Shown: in pieces, positions 24,511 through 34,989 of the stretch
How positions within the stretch are numbered: position 1 is the first letter of the stretch
Layout of the letters: every line of letters begins with the position of its first letter
From: Streptomyces ficellus
GTDB taxonomy: Bacteria > Actinomycetota > Actinomycetes > Streptomycetales > Streptomycetaceae
NCBI RefSeq assembly: GCF_030406405.1
Contig: NZ_JAUEPL010000027.1
Coordinates: 1 to 64,000 of the forward strand
Direction: 5' to 3'
DNA: 64,000 nt
Notes under the pieces: generated by a model
Databases searched by the model: none
What the model was told of the DNA's origin: nothing
What the model saw: the letters and a program-made list of their open reading frames with translations, nothing else
Translations under genes and position numbers: made by a program

Positions 24511-26273
24511 CCCCTACCGCCCGTCCCCGTCTCCGCGCCCGACATCAGCCAGGCGTACTCCGCACTGTCCCGCAGCAGTTCCCGATGCGTGCCCACGGCC
24601 GCGATCCGGCCCCGCGACAGCAGCGCCACCCGGTCGGCCAGCATCACCGTGGACGGCCGGTGCGCCACCACCAGCGCGGTCGTCTCCCGCAGCACCTCCC
24701 GCAGCGCGGCCTCGACCAGCGCCTCCGTGTGCACGTCGAGCGCCGACAGGGGGTCGTCCAGCACCAGGAACCGCGGCCGTCCCACCACCGCGCGGGCCAG
24801 CGCCAGCCGTTGACGCTGGCCGCCCGACAGGCTCAGCCCCTGCTCGCCGACCTGGGTCGCCGCGCCCTGCGGCAGCTCGCGTACGAAACCGGCCTGCGCG
24901 ACGCCGAGGGCGCGCCGCAGCTCGGCGTCGTCCGCGCCCTCCGCGCCCATCAGCACGTTCTCGGCCACGCTCGCCGAGAACAGGGTGGGCTCCTCGAAGG
25001 CCACCGACACCAGCTCCCGCAGCCGCTGCCGGGGCATGGCCGCCACATCGACGCCGTCCAGCAGGATGCGCCCGCCCGTCACCTCGTGCAGCCGCGGCAC
25101 CAGCGCCGTCAGCGTCGTCTTGCCGGAGCCGGTGGCGCCGACCAGCGCCAGCGTCTCGCCCGGCCGCACCCACAGGTCGACGCCGGCCAGCACCGGCGGC
25201 GCGTCGGGCGGCGCGTCCGGGTAGCGGAAGGTGACGTTCTCGAAGCGCAGCCCACCGGACCGCCCGGCGACCGAGCCGCCCCCGCCCGCGCCCCCGCCGT
25301 CCTCCTCCGCCTCGTCCATCACCTCGAAGAACCGCTCCACGGCCGTCGCCGCCTCCTGGCTCATCGCCAGCAGGAAGCCGATCGACTCCACCGGCCACCG
25401 CAGCGCCAGCGCCATCGACAAGAACGCCACCAGCGTCCCCGCCGACAGCCCCCCGTCCGCCACCCGCACGGTGCCCAGCACCAGGGCCGCCCCGATGGCC
25501 AGTTCCGGCACGATCGTGATGACCGCCCAGATCCCCGCCAGCAGCCGCGCCTTGGCCAGCTCCGTCCCGCGCAGCCGCCGCGACAGCGCCCGGAACGCGG
25601 CCGCCTGGCTGCGGTGACGCCCGAAGCCCTTGATGACGCGGATGCCCAGCACGCTCTCCTCGACGACCGTCGTCAGATCGCCCACCTGGTCCTGGGCGCG
25701 CCGCGCCACCAGGGCGTACCGCGTCTCGAACAGCGAGCAGAGCACGATCAGCGGCACGACCGGGACCAGCAGCACCAGCCCCAGCGCCCAGTCCTGCGCC
25801 AGCAGCAGGCCACAACCGACGAGCACCGTCACGCCGTTGACGAACAGAAACGTCAGCGGGAACGCCAGGAACATCCGTATCAGCGACAAATCCGTCGTCG
25901 CCCGCGACAGCAACTGTCCCGACGCCCACCGGTCGTGGAAGGCGATCGGCAGCCGCTGCACATGGCGGTACAGATCGGCGCGCATCGCCGACTCCACCCC
26001 GGCCAGCGGCCGCGCCACCAGCCACCGCCGCAGCCCGAACAGCGCCGCCTCCGCGAGCCCGAGCACCAGCAGCGCCAGCGCCCCCCACCACACCCCGCCC
26101 GGGTCGCGCCCGGCCACCGGGCCGTCCACGATCCACTTCAGTACGAGCGAAATGACCAGGCCCAGACAGGACGCCACGACGGCGACGAGCGCCGCGACGC
26201 ACAGCCGCGTCCGCACCGGACGGACATACGGCCACAGACGCAGCAGCGAGCGAGTGCTTGAACGGTCAGTCAT
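24507..26273 (-). CDS. ABC exporter half-transporter (TMD-NBD), first subunit
   Basis: A half-transporter of about 588 aa with an N-terminal six-helix membrane domain and a C-terminal ATPase domain. Seen: Walker A GATGSGKTT, the standard signature LSGGQRQR, and Walker B LVLDDPLSALD, in which Asp replaces the catalytic Glu. An acidic/Gly linker (EAEEDGGGAGGGG) joins the domains near residue 325. The missing Glu here and the altered signature in the partner are the marks of a heterodimeric exporter with one degenerate ATP site. An ATG at 26273 and a GTG at 26279 are both possible starts; no clear Shine-Dalgarno decides. Confidence 0.88.
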   Translation of the reverse strand: MTDRSSTRSLLRLWPYVRPVRTRLCVAALVAVVASCLGLVISLVLKWIVDGPVAGRDPGGVWWGALALLVLGLAEAALFGLRRWLVARPLAGVESAMRADLYRHVQRLPIAFHDRWASGQLLSRATTDLSLIRMFLAFPLTFLFVNGVTVLVGCGLLLAQDWALGLVLLVPVVPLIVLCSLFETRYALVARRAQDQVGDLTTVVEESVLGIRVIKGFGRHRSQAAAFRALSRRLRGTELAKARLLAGIWAVITIVPELAIGAALVLGTVRVADGGLSAGTLVAFLSMALALRWPVESIGFLLAMSQEAATAVERFFEVMDEAEEDGGGAGGGGSVAGRSGGLRFENVTFRYPDAPPDAPPVLAGVDLWVRPGETLALVGATGSGKTTLTALVPRLHEVTGGRILLDGVDVAAMPRQRLRELVSVAFEEPTLFSASVAENVLMGAEGADDAELRRALGVAQAGFVRELPQGAATQVGEQGLSLSGGQRQRLALARAVVGRPRFLVLDDPLSALDVHTEALVEAALREVLRETTALVVAHRPSTVMLADRVALLSRGRIAAVGTHRELLRDSAEYAWLMSGAETGTGGRG

Positions 26274-26337
26274 CAGCACCGAGCCTACGGTTCACCACTG
26301 ACAACGCTCACGTGCTTTTCGGCCGACCGGCCCGCTC

Positions 26338-28614
<2,277 letters not shown>

Positions 28615-28783
28615 CTGCCGGCCTCCCGCGGCTCGTCCGGCTCCATGGACCCAAGGGCGGGACGCACGGCGTCCCGGCCGTGGTCCCGCACTAGGTCCTC
28701 CACCTGTTCTGCCCGGACTGCCCGCCTCCCAACATGACCCGTACTCACGTTTCCCCTGGAGGGGCGCACTCGTTGATCGCGTC

Positions 28784-30019
28784 GTGAGACACGTACTCAA
28801 GCGGGCAGGGCTCGGCATGGCCGCTGCCGCGACATGGGCAGGGCTGGTGGCGGCGCTGGCCGGATGCACCGGCGACGGCGGTCTGGACCTCGGCATCGGC
28901 GGCAAGGGGGGCTCGTCCGGGGACACGATCCGGGTGGTGCCGGAGGACGGGGCGAAGGGGGTGGCTCCGGACGACCCGCTGGAGGTGCGGGTGCCCAGCG
29001 GGCGGCTGGAGCGCGTCACGGTGAGGAAGGTCGAGGACGCGCAGCCCGCCGAGGTGGCGGGGGCGGTCTCCGAGGACGGTCTGCGCTGGCGGCCCGCGGC
29101 CGGTACGCGGCTCGCGCTGGCCGCCAAGTACAGCGTGGACGCGGTGGCCCTGGACGGCCACGGACGCCGCTCGGCCCGGCACACCACGTTCACCACCGCG
29201 GTCCCCGAGCACCGCTTCATCGGCTACTTCAAGCCGGAGAACCGCTCCACCGTGGGCACCGGCATGATCGTCTCGTTCGGCTTCAGCCGGCCGATCGAGA
29301 ACCGCGCGGCCGTCGAGCGCGCCATCCGCGTCACCGCCCGGCCGCCGGTGGAGGTGGTGGGCCACTGGTTCGGCAAGGAGCGGCTGGACTTCCGGCCGCG
29401 CGAGCTGTGGAAGCCGGGCACCCAGGTCACCGTCGACCTGCGACTGCGCGATGTGGAGGCGGCGCCGGGGGTGTACGGCATCCAGCACAAGACGGTCGGC
29501 TTCACGGTCGGCCGCTCGCAGGTCTCCCTGGTGGACGCGGAGAAGCACACCATGGAGGTACGGCGCGACGGCAGGCTCCTGGCCACACTGCCCATCACGG
29601 CGGGGGCGCCCAAGACCACCACGTACAACGGGAAGATGGTGGTCACCGAGTTGTTCGACGTGACGCGGATGAACGGCGCCACCGTGGGCTTCAAGAAGAA
29701 GGACGGCAAGGGCGAGTACGACATCAAGGACGTTCCGCACGCGATGCGGCTGACGGAGTCGGGGACGTTCCTGCACGGCAACTACTGGGCGCCGGCTTCG
29801 GCGTTCGGCTCGGCCAACGTCAGCCACGGGTGCGTGGGGCTGCGCGATGTGAAGGGCGGCAGCGCGGCGGCGCCGGCGGGCTGGTTCTTCGACCGCACGC
29901 TGATCGGGGACGTCGTGGAAGTGGTCAACTCACGTGACCGGAAGGTCGCTCCCGACAACGGCCTGGGCGGCTGGAACATGGACTGGAGGCGGTGGAAGGC
30001 CGGTTCCGCCCTGCGCTGA
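28784..30019 (+). CDS. Lipoprotein L,D-transpeptidase (Ig-like + YkuD)
   Basis: A membrane-anchored cell-wall enzyme of 411 aa that forms 3-3 peptidoglycan cross-links or attaches proteins. Seen: a signal peptide ending in the lipobox LAGC (Cys 28); two Ig-like domains (about 45-130 and 135-255), as in the mycobacterial Ldt enzymes; and a YkuD domain with HGNYW and the catalytic SHGCVGLRD near residue 350. The start GTG at 28784 has only a distant GGAGGGG, and an ATG 33 bases further in is also possible. A paralogue follows 182 bp downstream in the same orientation. Confidence 0.9.
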   Translation: MRHVLKRAGLGMAAAATWAGLVAALAGCTGDGGLDLGIGGKGGSSGDTIRVVPEDGAKGVAPDDPLEVRVPSGRLERVTVRKVEDAQPAEVAGAVSEDGLRWRPAAGTRLALAAKYSVDAVALDGHGRRSARHTTFTTAVPEHRFIGYFKPENRSTVGTGMIVSFGFSRPIENRAAVERAIRVTARPPVEVVGHWFGKERLDFRPRELWKPGTQVTVDLRLRDVEAAPGVYGIQHKTVGFTVGRSQVSLVDAEKHTMEVRRDGRLLATLPITAGAPKTTTYNGKMVVTELFDVTRMNGATVGFKKKDGKGEYDIKDVPHAMRLTESGTFLHGNYWAPASAFGSANVSHGCVGLRDVKGGSAAAPAGWFFDRTLIGDVVEVVNSRDRKVAPDNGLGGWNMDWRRWKAGSALR

Positions 30020-30201
30020 CCTCGCCACCCCCGCCGGCCGGGCGTGGCGCGCCCCCGTTCTGGACAACTTGGGACTGAACGGTGACATTCGTAGGTGCTG
30101 GGCCGCGCCTGCGGTGTGATTATCTATCGCGGTGCGTGCGAGTGGGCGCGCGGGGGTGCGGGCCGTGGCGGTGCCAGGCCGTGCGAGGGGAGAACAGCAA
30201 A

Positions 30202-31458
30202 GTGAACGTGCAGCCGATATCGGGTGCATCGGCCGGGGCGACTGGCAGGCGCGGGGGCGGGGCCGGCAAGGGTCTGCCGGCCCTGGTACTGGGGGCGTTG
30301 CTGCTGCTGGTGACGGCGTGCGGGGGACCGGGCCCGGCCGGCGGCGGCAAGGGCGGGGGCAAGGAGCGCGACGGCGGGACGGTGGAGAACGCGGCCTCGC
30401 AGGCCGTCGTGACCATCCTTCCCAAGGACGGCGCCGCGTCGGTCCCGACGAGCGGCGCTCTGAAGATCACCGCCGAGAAGGGCAAGCTGACCGCGGTGAC
30501 GGTCGCGGACTCCAAGGGCAACCGGGTCGAGGGCAAGATGGCCGCGGACGGCACCAGCTGGGAGCCGGTCCGGCACCTGGCGGCCGCCACCAAGTACAAG
30601 GTGCACGCGGTCGCCAAGGACGCGGACGGCCGTGAGTCGGCGAAGGACACCACCTTCACCACCCTCGTACCGAAGAACACCTTCATCGGCCACTACACGC
30701 CGGAGGACGGCTCGACCGTCGGCGTCGGCATGCCGGTCTCCATCAACTTCACCCGTGGCATCACCAACCCGGAGGCCGTCGAGAAGGCCATCACGGTGAC
30801 CGCCGAGCCGTCCGTGCGGATCGAGGGCCACTGGTTCGGCAACGACCGCCTCGACTTCCGCCCCGAGAAGTACTGGGCCCCCGGGACGAAGGTCACGGTG
30901 CGGCTCAACCTGGACGGCGTCGAGGGCCGCCCCGGGGTGTACGGCAAGCAGGCCAAGACGGTGACGTTCACCATCGGCCGCAGCCAGGTCTCCACGGTGG
31001 ACGCGAGCGCGAAGACGATGAAGGTCGTCCGGAACGGCAAGCTGATCAAGACCATCCCGATCACCGCGGGCGCCCCGTCCACGACCACGTACAACGGCCA
31101 GATGGTCATCAGCGAGAAGTACGAGGTCACGCGGATGAACGGCGCCACGGTCGGCTTCGGCGGCGAGTACGACATCAAGGACGTGCCGCACGCGATGCGC
31201 CTGTCCACCTCCGGCACCTTCGTGCACGGCAACTACTGGGCCTCCAGGGACACCTTCGGCTCGGCCAACGTCAGCCACGGGTGCGTGGGGCTGCGCGATG
31301 TGCGCGGCGCGTACGACGACTCCACCCCGGCGGCCTGGTTCTTCAACAACTCGATCATCGGTGACGTGGTGATCGTGAAGAACTCCAAGGACAAGCAGAT
31401 CCAGCCGGACAACGGCCTGAACGGCTGGAACATGCCCTGGTCGGAGTGGATCAAGTAA
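30202..31458 (+). CDS. Lipoprotein L,D-transpeptidase, paralogue of the preceding gene
   Basis: A 418-aa paralogue with the same layout: a long positively charged start (RRGGGAGKG), a hydrophobic core with lipobox VTAC (Cys 40), two Ig-like domains and a YkuD catalytic domain with HGNYW and SHGCVGLRD. The two proteins share long identical blocks (for example EYDIKDVPHAMRL and FGSANVSHGC), so they arose by tandem duplication. The GTG at 30202 has GAGGGGAGA about 9 bases before it. Acts on peptidoglycan outside the membrane. A terminator follows. Confidence 0.9.
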   Translation: MNVQPISGASAGATGRRGGGAGKGLPALVLGALLLLVTACGGPGPAGGGKGGGKERDGGTVENAASQAVVTILPKDGAASVPTSGALKITAEKGKLTAVTVADSKGNRVEGKMAADGTSWEPVRHLAAATKYKVHAVAKDADGRESAKDTTFTTLVPKNTFIGHYTPEDGSTVGVGMPVSINFTRGITNPEAVEKAITVTAEPSVRIEGHWFGNDRLDFRPEKYWAPGTKVTVRLNLDGVEGRPGVYGKQAKTVTFTIGRSQVSTVDASAKTMKVVRNGKLIKTIPITAGAPSTTTYNGQMVISEKYEVTRMNGATVGFGGEYDIKDVPHAMRLSTSGTFVHGNYWASRDTFGSANVSHGCVGLRDVRGAYDDSTPAAWFFNNSIIGDVVIVKNSKDKQIQPDNGLNGWNMPWSEWIK

Positions 31459-31473
31459 CACGGTGAGCTGTGC

Positions 31474-31512
31474 GGGCCCAGTGCTGTCGTGGTGAGGGAC
31501 GGCACCGGGCCC
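31474..31512 (+). terminator. Terminator hairpin after the L,D-transpeptidase pair
   Basis: 31474-31488 pairs with 31498-31512 (13 of 15 plus one G-U) around a 9-base loop, starting 15 bases after the stop codon. Confidence 0.65.
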
Positions 31513-31573
31513 CTCGTCATGCCGTGCTCCGTGGGGCAGACCCCCCAGACCCGCCACGGCTAACCTGCCCTGC

Positions 31574-32341
31574 ATGACAGTCACTCTCGAAGTCTCCGAA
31601 GGCGTCGGCACCATCCGTCTGGACCGCCCGCCGATGAACGCGCTGGACATCGCCACCCAGGACCGGCTGCGCGAGCTCGCCGAGGAGGCGGGGCGCCGGG
31701 ACGACGTCCGTGCCGTGGTGCTGTACGGCGGCGAGAAGGTGTTCGCGGCCGGCGCGGACATCAAGGAGATGCAGGCCATGGACCACGCGGCCATGGTGCT
31801 GCGCTCCAAGGCCCTCCAGGACTCGTTCACCGCCGTGGCCCGGATCCCCAAGCCCGTCGTCGCCGCCGTCACCGGGTACGCGCTGGGCGGCGGCTGCGAG
31901 CTGGCGCTGTGCGCCGACTTCCGTATCGCCGGTGACAACGCGAAGCTGGGTCAGCCGGAGATCCTGCTCGGGCTCATCCCGGGCGCGGGCGGTACACAGC
32001 GCCTGGCCCGTCTCGTCGGCCCGTCCAAGGCCAAGGACCTGATTTTCACCGGGCGTCATGTGAGGGCCGACGAGGCCCTGGCGATCGGGCTGGTCGACCG
32101 CGTCGTACCGGCGGCCGCGGTGTACGAGCAGGCGCACGCGTGGGCCGCGAAGCTGGCCCAGGGACCGGCGCTGGCGCTGCGCGCGGCCAAGGAGTCCATC
32201 GACGCGGGCCTGGAGACGGACATCGACACGGGCCTGACCGTCGAACGCAACTGGTTCGCGGGGCTGTTCGCGACGGAAGACCGGGAGCGCGGGATGCGCA
32301 GCTTCGTGGAGGAGGGCCCCGGCAAGGCCAAGTTCCTGTAA
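31574..32341 (+). CDS. Enoyl-CoA hydratase/isomerase family protein
   Basis: A crotonase-fold enzyme of 255 aa. Seen: the oxyanion-hole segment FAAGADIKEM near residue 57; GYALGGGCELALCADFRIA near residue 100 with the first catalytic Glu; and GQPEILLGLIPGAGGTQRL near residue 122 with the second Glu. Having both Glu residues supports hydratase activity on 2-enoyl-CoA in beta-oxidation or a related pathway. The full family length is present. Monocistronic here: a terminator precedes it and the next gene is 231 bp away. Confidence 0.92.
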   Translation: MTVTLEVSEGVGTIRLDRPPMNALDIATQDRLRELAEEAGRRDDVRAVVLYGGEKVFAAGADIKEMQAMDHAAMVLRSKALQDSFTAVARIPKPVVAAVTGYALGGGCELALCADFRIAGDNAKLGQPEILLGLIPGAGGTQRLARLVGPSKAKDLIFTGRHVRADEALAIGLVDRVVPAAAVYEQAHAWAAKLAQGPALALRAAKESIDAGLETDIDTGLTVERNWFAGLFATEDRERGMRSFVEEGPGKAKFL

Positions 32342-32572
32342 GCGAAAGCGAGTTGTCAGCCGTACGGGTGGTTTAGCGGGGCCTTAAGGGTGCCTTAAGC
32401 GCGTCATCTCCGCATGCCGCGGCGGGCTTTGACGGGCCCCGCTTTGCCGCAGGTCAGCCGGGATTTCATGGATTCCTTCTGCCAGCGGCATATGTCGGGT
32501 GGTGTCCCCGGAATGGTTCATTCCGGGGCATCGATTCACCCGGAACGGCCACACGGAGGCCGCCGGGCGGCC

Positions 32573-33088
32573 ATGATGGTGGGCATGGCGGGGCTGGAAG
32601 GTGCAGAGCAACCACGGCAGCGCGGCGGCGCTACCGCCGCGCGGTGGGTACCGGCCGCGGATGACGAGCAGGCGCTCAAGGCGCTCGAACTGTTCGGCAA
32701 CCCGACGGAGAGCGAGGTGCGGCTGCCGTCCCTTCCGGAGTCCGCCGCGACCGCCCGCCGGCTCACCCAGTGCGTCGTCCTCCGTCAGTGGGCGCTCACC
32801 CCGCAGATCGCCGAGCACGCGATCCTGCTCGTCTCCGAACTCGTCGGCAACGCCGTCCGGCACACCGGGGCGCGGGTCTTCGGGCTGCGCATGGTGCGCC
32901 GCCGGGGGTGGATCCGCGTCGAGGTGCGTGACCCGTCGCGGGGGCTGCCCTGTCTGATGCCGGTGCACGAGCTGGACACCAGTGGGCGGGGGCTCTTCCT
33001 CGTCGACAAGCTGTCCGACCGGTGGGGGGTCGACCTGCTGCCGCGCGGCAAGACCACGTGGTTCGAAATGCGTGTGTCCGACCGCTGA
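32573..33088 (+). CDS. ATP-binding protein of the anti-sigma-factor (HATPase_c) type
   Basis: A cytosolic single-domain ATPase of about 171 aa, GHKL fold. Seen: the N box LVSELVGNAVRHTG near residue 90, the G1 box VEVRDPSRGLP, and the G2 box TSGRGLFLVDKLSDRWG. Such stand-alone RsbW/SpoIIAB-like domains are numerous in Streptomyces and usually act as anti-sigma kinases or as partners of anti-anti-sigma factors; no partner gene is adjacent. The start is taken at the first of several ATGs (32573, 32576, 32585), with GGAGG 13 bases before it. Confidence 0.85.
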   Translation: MMVGMAGLEGAEQPRQRGGATAARWVPAADDEQALKALELFGNPTESEVRLPSLPESAATARRLTQCVVLRQWALTPQIAEHAILLVSELVGNAVRHTGARVFGLRMVRRRGWIRVEVRDPSRGLPCLMPVHELDTSGRGLFLVDKLSDRWGVDLLPRGKTTWFEMRVSDR

Positions 33089-33104
33089 CACCGCTCCGGA
33101 AACG

Positions 33105-33148
33105 CGGAAGCCCCCTCGCGCCGTGATGCGGCGCCGTGGGGGCTTCCG
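33105..33148 (+). terminator. Terminator after the ATP-binding protein
   Basis: Outer stem 33105-33115 with 33138-33148 (11 bp perfect), and an inner stem GCGCCG/CGGCGC. A compound GC-rich hairpin 17 bases after the stop. Confidence 0.85.
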
Positions 33149-33456
33149 TGTGGAGCGCACCGTGGACGTTGGGGGTGTATCCACGGGCGCGGAACGACCT
33201 GGCCCGGGTCAATGGGGGTCGTGCCATCGACTATGGCAGACGGGCGGCCTTGCCACCAAAAGACCAAACCGGGATGAAAATCAGCAAATCGGGTCAGTCG
33301 GTAAATGGATCGTAGGTGAGCTGGCTCATGGACCTCGTAAAGCATGAATAACTATGGGATTCGATGGTTGATTCATCGCCCGTATGGCGTGGCAGCGGGG
33401 GGCTGGGCGCCGGTCGGCCAGGCGGACCGCACCCCTTACGCCCCTTAAATGGGCGC
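33149..33456 (+). promoter_or_regulatory. 308-bp gene-free region with A+T-rich upstream sequence
   Basis: No gene is supported here. Positions 33250-33375 are notably A+T-rich for this genome (runs such as CCAAAAGACCAAA, GGTAAATGG and GAATAACTATGG) and probably hold the promoter of the beta-propeller lipoprotein. I could not fix a -35/-10 pair. Confidence 0.4.
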
Positions 33457-34641
33457 GTGACGATGCTGCATCTGACGAAGCGATCGAAGAGCCTGCTCGC
33501 GGCCGCCCTGCTCGCGGCCCTCGCCGGGTGCGGCGGCGCCGGCGAACCGACCGGGCCGGGCGCCTCGCGGTCCGCCGCGCCCGTCGCCGTACCCGGGAAG
33601 ACGGCCCCGGCGGGCCTGCCGGGCATGCCGCCCGTCCTCGACCCCAAGGACATCTACGCGGCCGACCGGCCGGGCAAGCTGTCCCCGGTGGTCAAGGGCT
33701 TCCCGTCCCGGGTGTACGTCCCCAACACCCTCTCCAACACCGTCTCGGTCATCGACCCCGCGACGTACAAGGTCATCGAGACCATCCCGGTCGGCGTCCA
33801 GCCGCAGCACGTCGTACCCTCCTGGGACCTGAAGACCCTGTGGGTCAACAACAACCGGGGCCACACGCTCACCCCCATCGACCCGGCGACCGGGACCAGG
33901 GGCAAGGACGTCGAGGTGCACGACCCGTACAACCTGTACTTCACGCCCAACGGCAGGTACGCCGTCGTCATGGCCTCCCTCGACCGTGAGCTGGTCTTCC
34001 TCGACCCGCACACCATGGAGCGGCGCCACACCGAGCCGGTGACCTGTTACGGCGTCAACCACGCCGACTTCTCCGCCGACGGCCGGTACTTCATCGTCAG
34101 CTGTGAGTTCTCCGGCGAACTGCTGAAGGTCGACACCGAGCGGATGAAGGTCGTCGCCCAGCAGAAGCTGCCGTTCCAGGGCGCCATGCCACAGGACGTG
34201 AAGCTCTCGCCGGACGGCAAGACCTTCTACATCGCCGACATGATGGCGCACGGCATGTGGGTGCTCGACGGCGACCGCTTCACCACCCCCACGCTCCTGC
34301 CGACCGGCAAGGGCTGCCACGGCCTGTACGTCTCCCGGGACTCCAGGGAGATGTACGTCCCCAACCGCGGCGAGGGCTCCATCTCCGTGTTCGACTTCGC
34401 CCAGAACAAGCTGACGAAGAAGTGGTGGCTCCCGGACGGCGGCTCCCCGGACATGGGCGGGGTGTCGGCCGACGGCAAGGTGCTGTGGCTGTCCGGGCGG
34501 TACGACTCCGAGGTGTACGCGATCGACACGAGGACCGGCAGGCAACTGGCCCGCATCCCGGTCGGCGGCGGCCCGCACGGCCTCGCCGTCTACCCGCAGC
34601 CGGGCCGCTACTCGCTCGGCCACACCGGAGTGTTCCGCTGA
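33457..34641 (+). CDS. Lipoprotein with YVTN-type beta-propeller
   Basis: A surface lipoprotein of 394 aa. Seen: signal peptide and lipobox LAGC (Cys 25), a Pro/Ala linker to about residue 70, then repeated blades with YVTN-like starts (RVYVPNTLSNTVSVIDPATYK, MYVPNRGEGSISVFD, VLWLSGRYDSEVYAID). Each blade carries a strand pattern ending in a Pro-Gly or His motif. Propellers of this type often bind ligands or act in electron transfer, but no cofactor motif is evident. A GTG at 33457 and an ATG at 33463 are alternative starts. The EF-hand gene follows 78 bp later. Confidence 0.87.
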   Translation: MTMLHLTKRSKSLLAAALLAALAGCGGAGEPTGPGASRSAAPVAVPGKTAPAGLPGMPPVLDPKDIYAADRPGKLSPVVKGFPSRVYVPNTLSNTVSVIDPATYKVIETIPVGVQPQHVVPSWDLKTLWVNNNRGHTLTPIDPATGTRGKDVEVHDPYNLYFTPNGRYAVVMASLDRELVFLDPHTMERRHTEPVTCYGVNHADFSADGRYFIVSCEFSGELLKVDTERMKVVAQQKLPFQGAMPQDVKLSPDGKTFYIADMMAHGMWVLDGDRFTTPTLLPTGKGCHGLYVSRDSREMYVPNRGEGSISVFDFAQNKLTKKWWLPDGGSPDMGGVSADGKVLWLSGRYDSEVYAIDTRTGRQLARIPVGGGPHGLAVYPQPGRYSLGHTGVFR

Positions 34642-34719
34642 CCATGGCCCCCGGGCCGGTCCCCACCACCCTGCCGATAATCTGACCGCCGTCAGTTATG
34701 CACCAAGAAGGGGTGGACA

Positions 34720-34935
34720 GTGGCGGACATCGAGTCGGCGCGCAAGGCATTCGAGCGGTACGACGTGAACGGGGACGGGCTCATCTCGGCCGCCGAGTAC
34801 AAGAGCGTCATGGCCCAGTTGGGCGACTTCAACGTCACGGAGACCGTTGCCCAGGCCGTGATCAACGCCCAGGACGGCAACGGTGACGGCCTGCTCACCT
34901 TCGACGAGTTCTGGGCGCACCTCAGCAAGGCGTGA
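34720..34935 (+). CDS. Small EF-hand calcium-binding protein (calmodulin-like)
   Basis: A 71-aa cytosolic protein with two complete EF-hand loops, residues 15-26 (DVNGDGLISAAE) and 52-63 (DGNGDGLLTFDE). All calcium-coordinating positions (1, 3, 5, 9 and 12) are suitable. The GTG at 34720 is preceded by AAGAAGGGG. Proteins of this size in Streptomyces (CabB-like) are calcium buffers or sensors. It is close downstream of the propeller lipoprotein and ends before a bidirectional terminator. Confidence 0.93.
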   Translation: MADIESARKAFERYDVNGDGLISAAEYKSVMAQLGDFNVTETVAQAVINAQDGNGDGLLTFDEFWAHLSKA

Positions 34936-34949
34936 CCACCCGGACGAAC

Positions 34950-34981
34950 GGCGCCGTCGCCCCGCGCGAGGCGGCGGCGCC
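34950..34981. terminator. Bidirectional terminator between the EF-hand gene and sdaA
   Basis: 34950-34961 pairs with 34970-34981 (11 of 12 plus one G-U) around an 8-base loop. It serves the convergent EF-hand and serine dehydratase genes. Confidence 0.75.
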
Positions 34982-34989
34982 GTCGCCCC

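Noticed and set aside
22705..26273. The ABC pair as dedicated exporter of the enediyne product.
   Set aside because: It lies beyond the protease and VOC genes on the opposite strand, and similar pairs are core in streptomycetes as far as I recall; no link is visible in the sequence.
31574..32341. Enoyl-CoA hydratase as a polyketide beta-branching enzyme.
   Set aside because: No HMG-CoA synthase-like or free ACP gene is near; both Glu residues are typical of ordinary hydratases.
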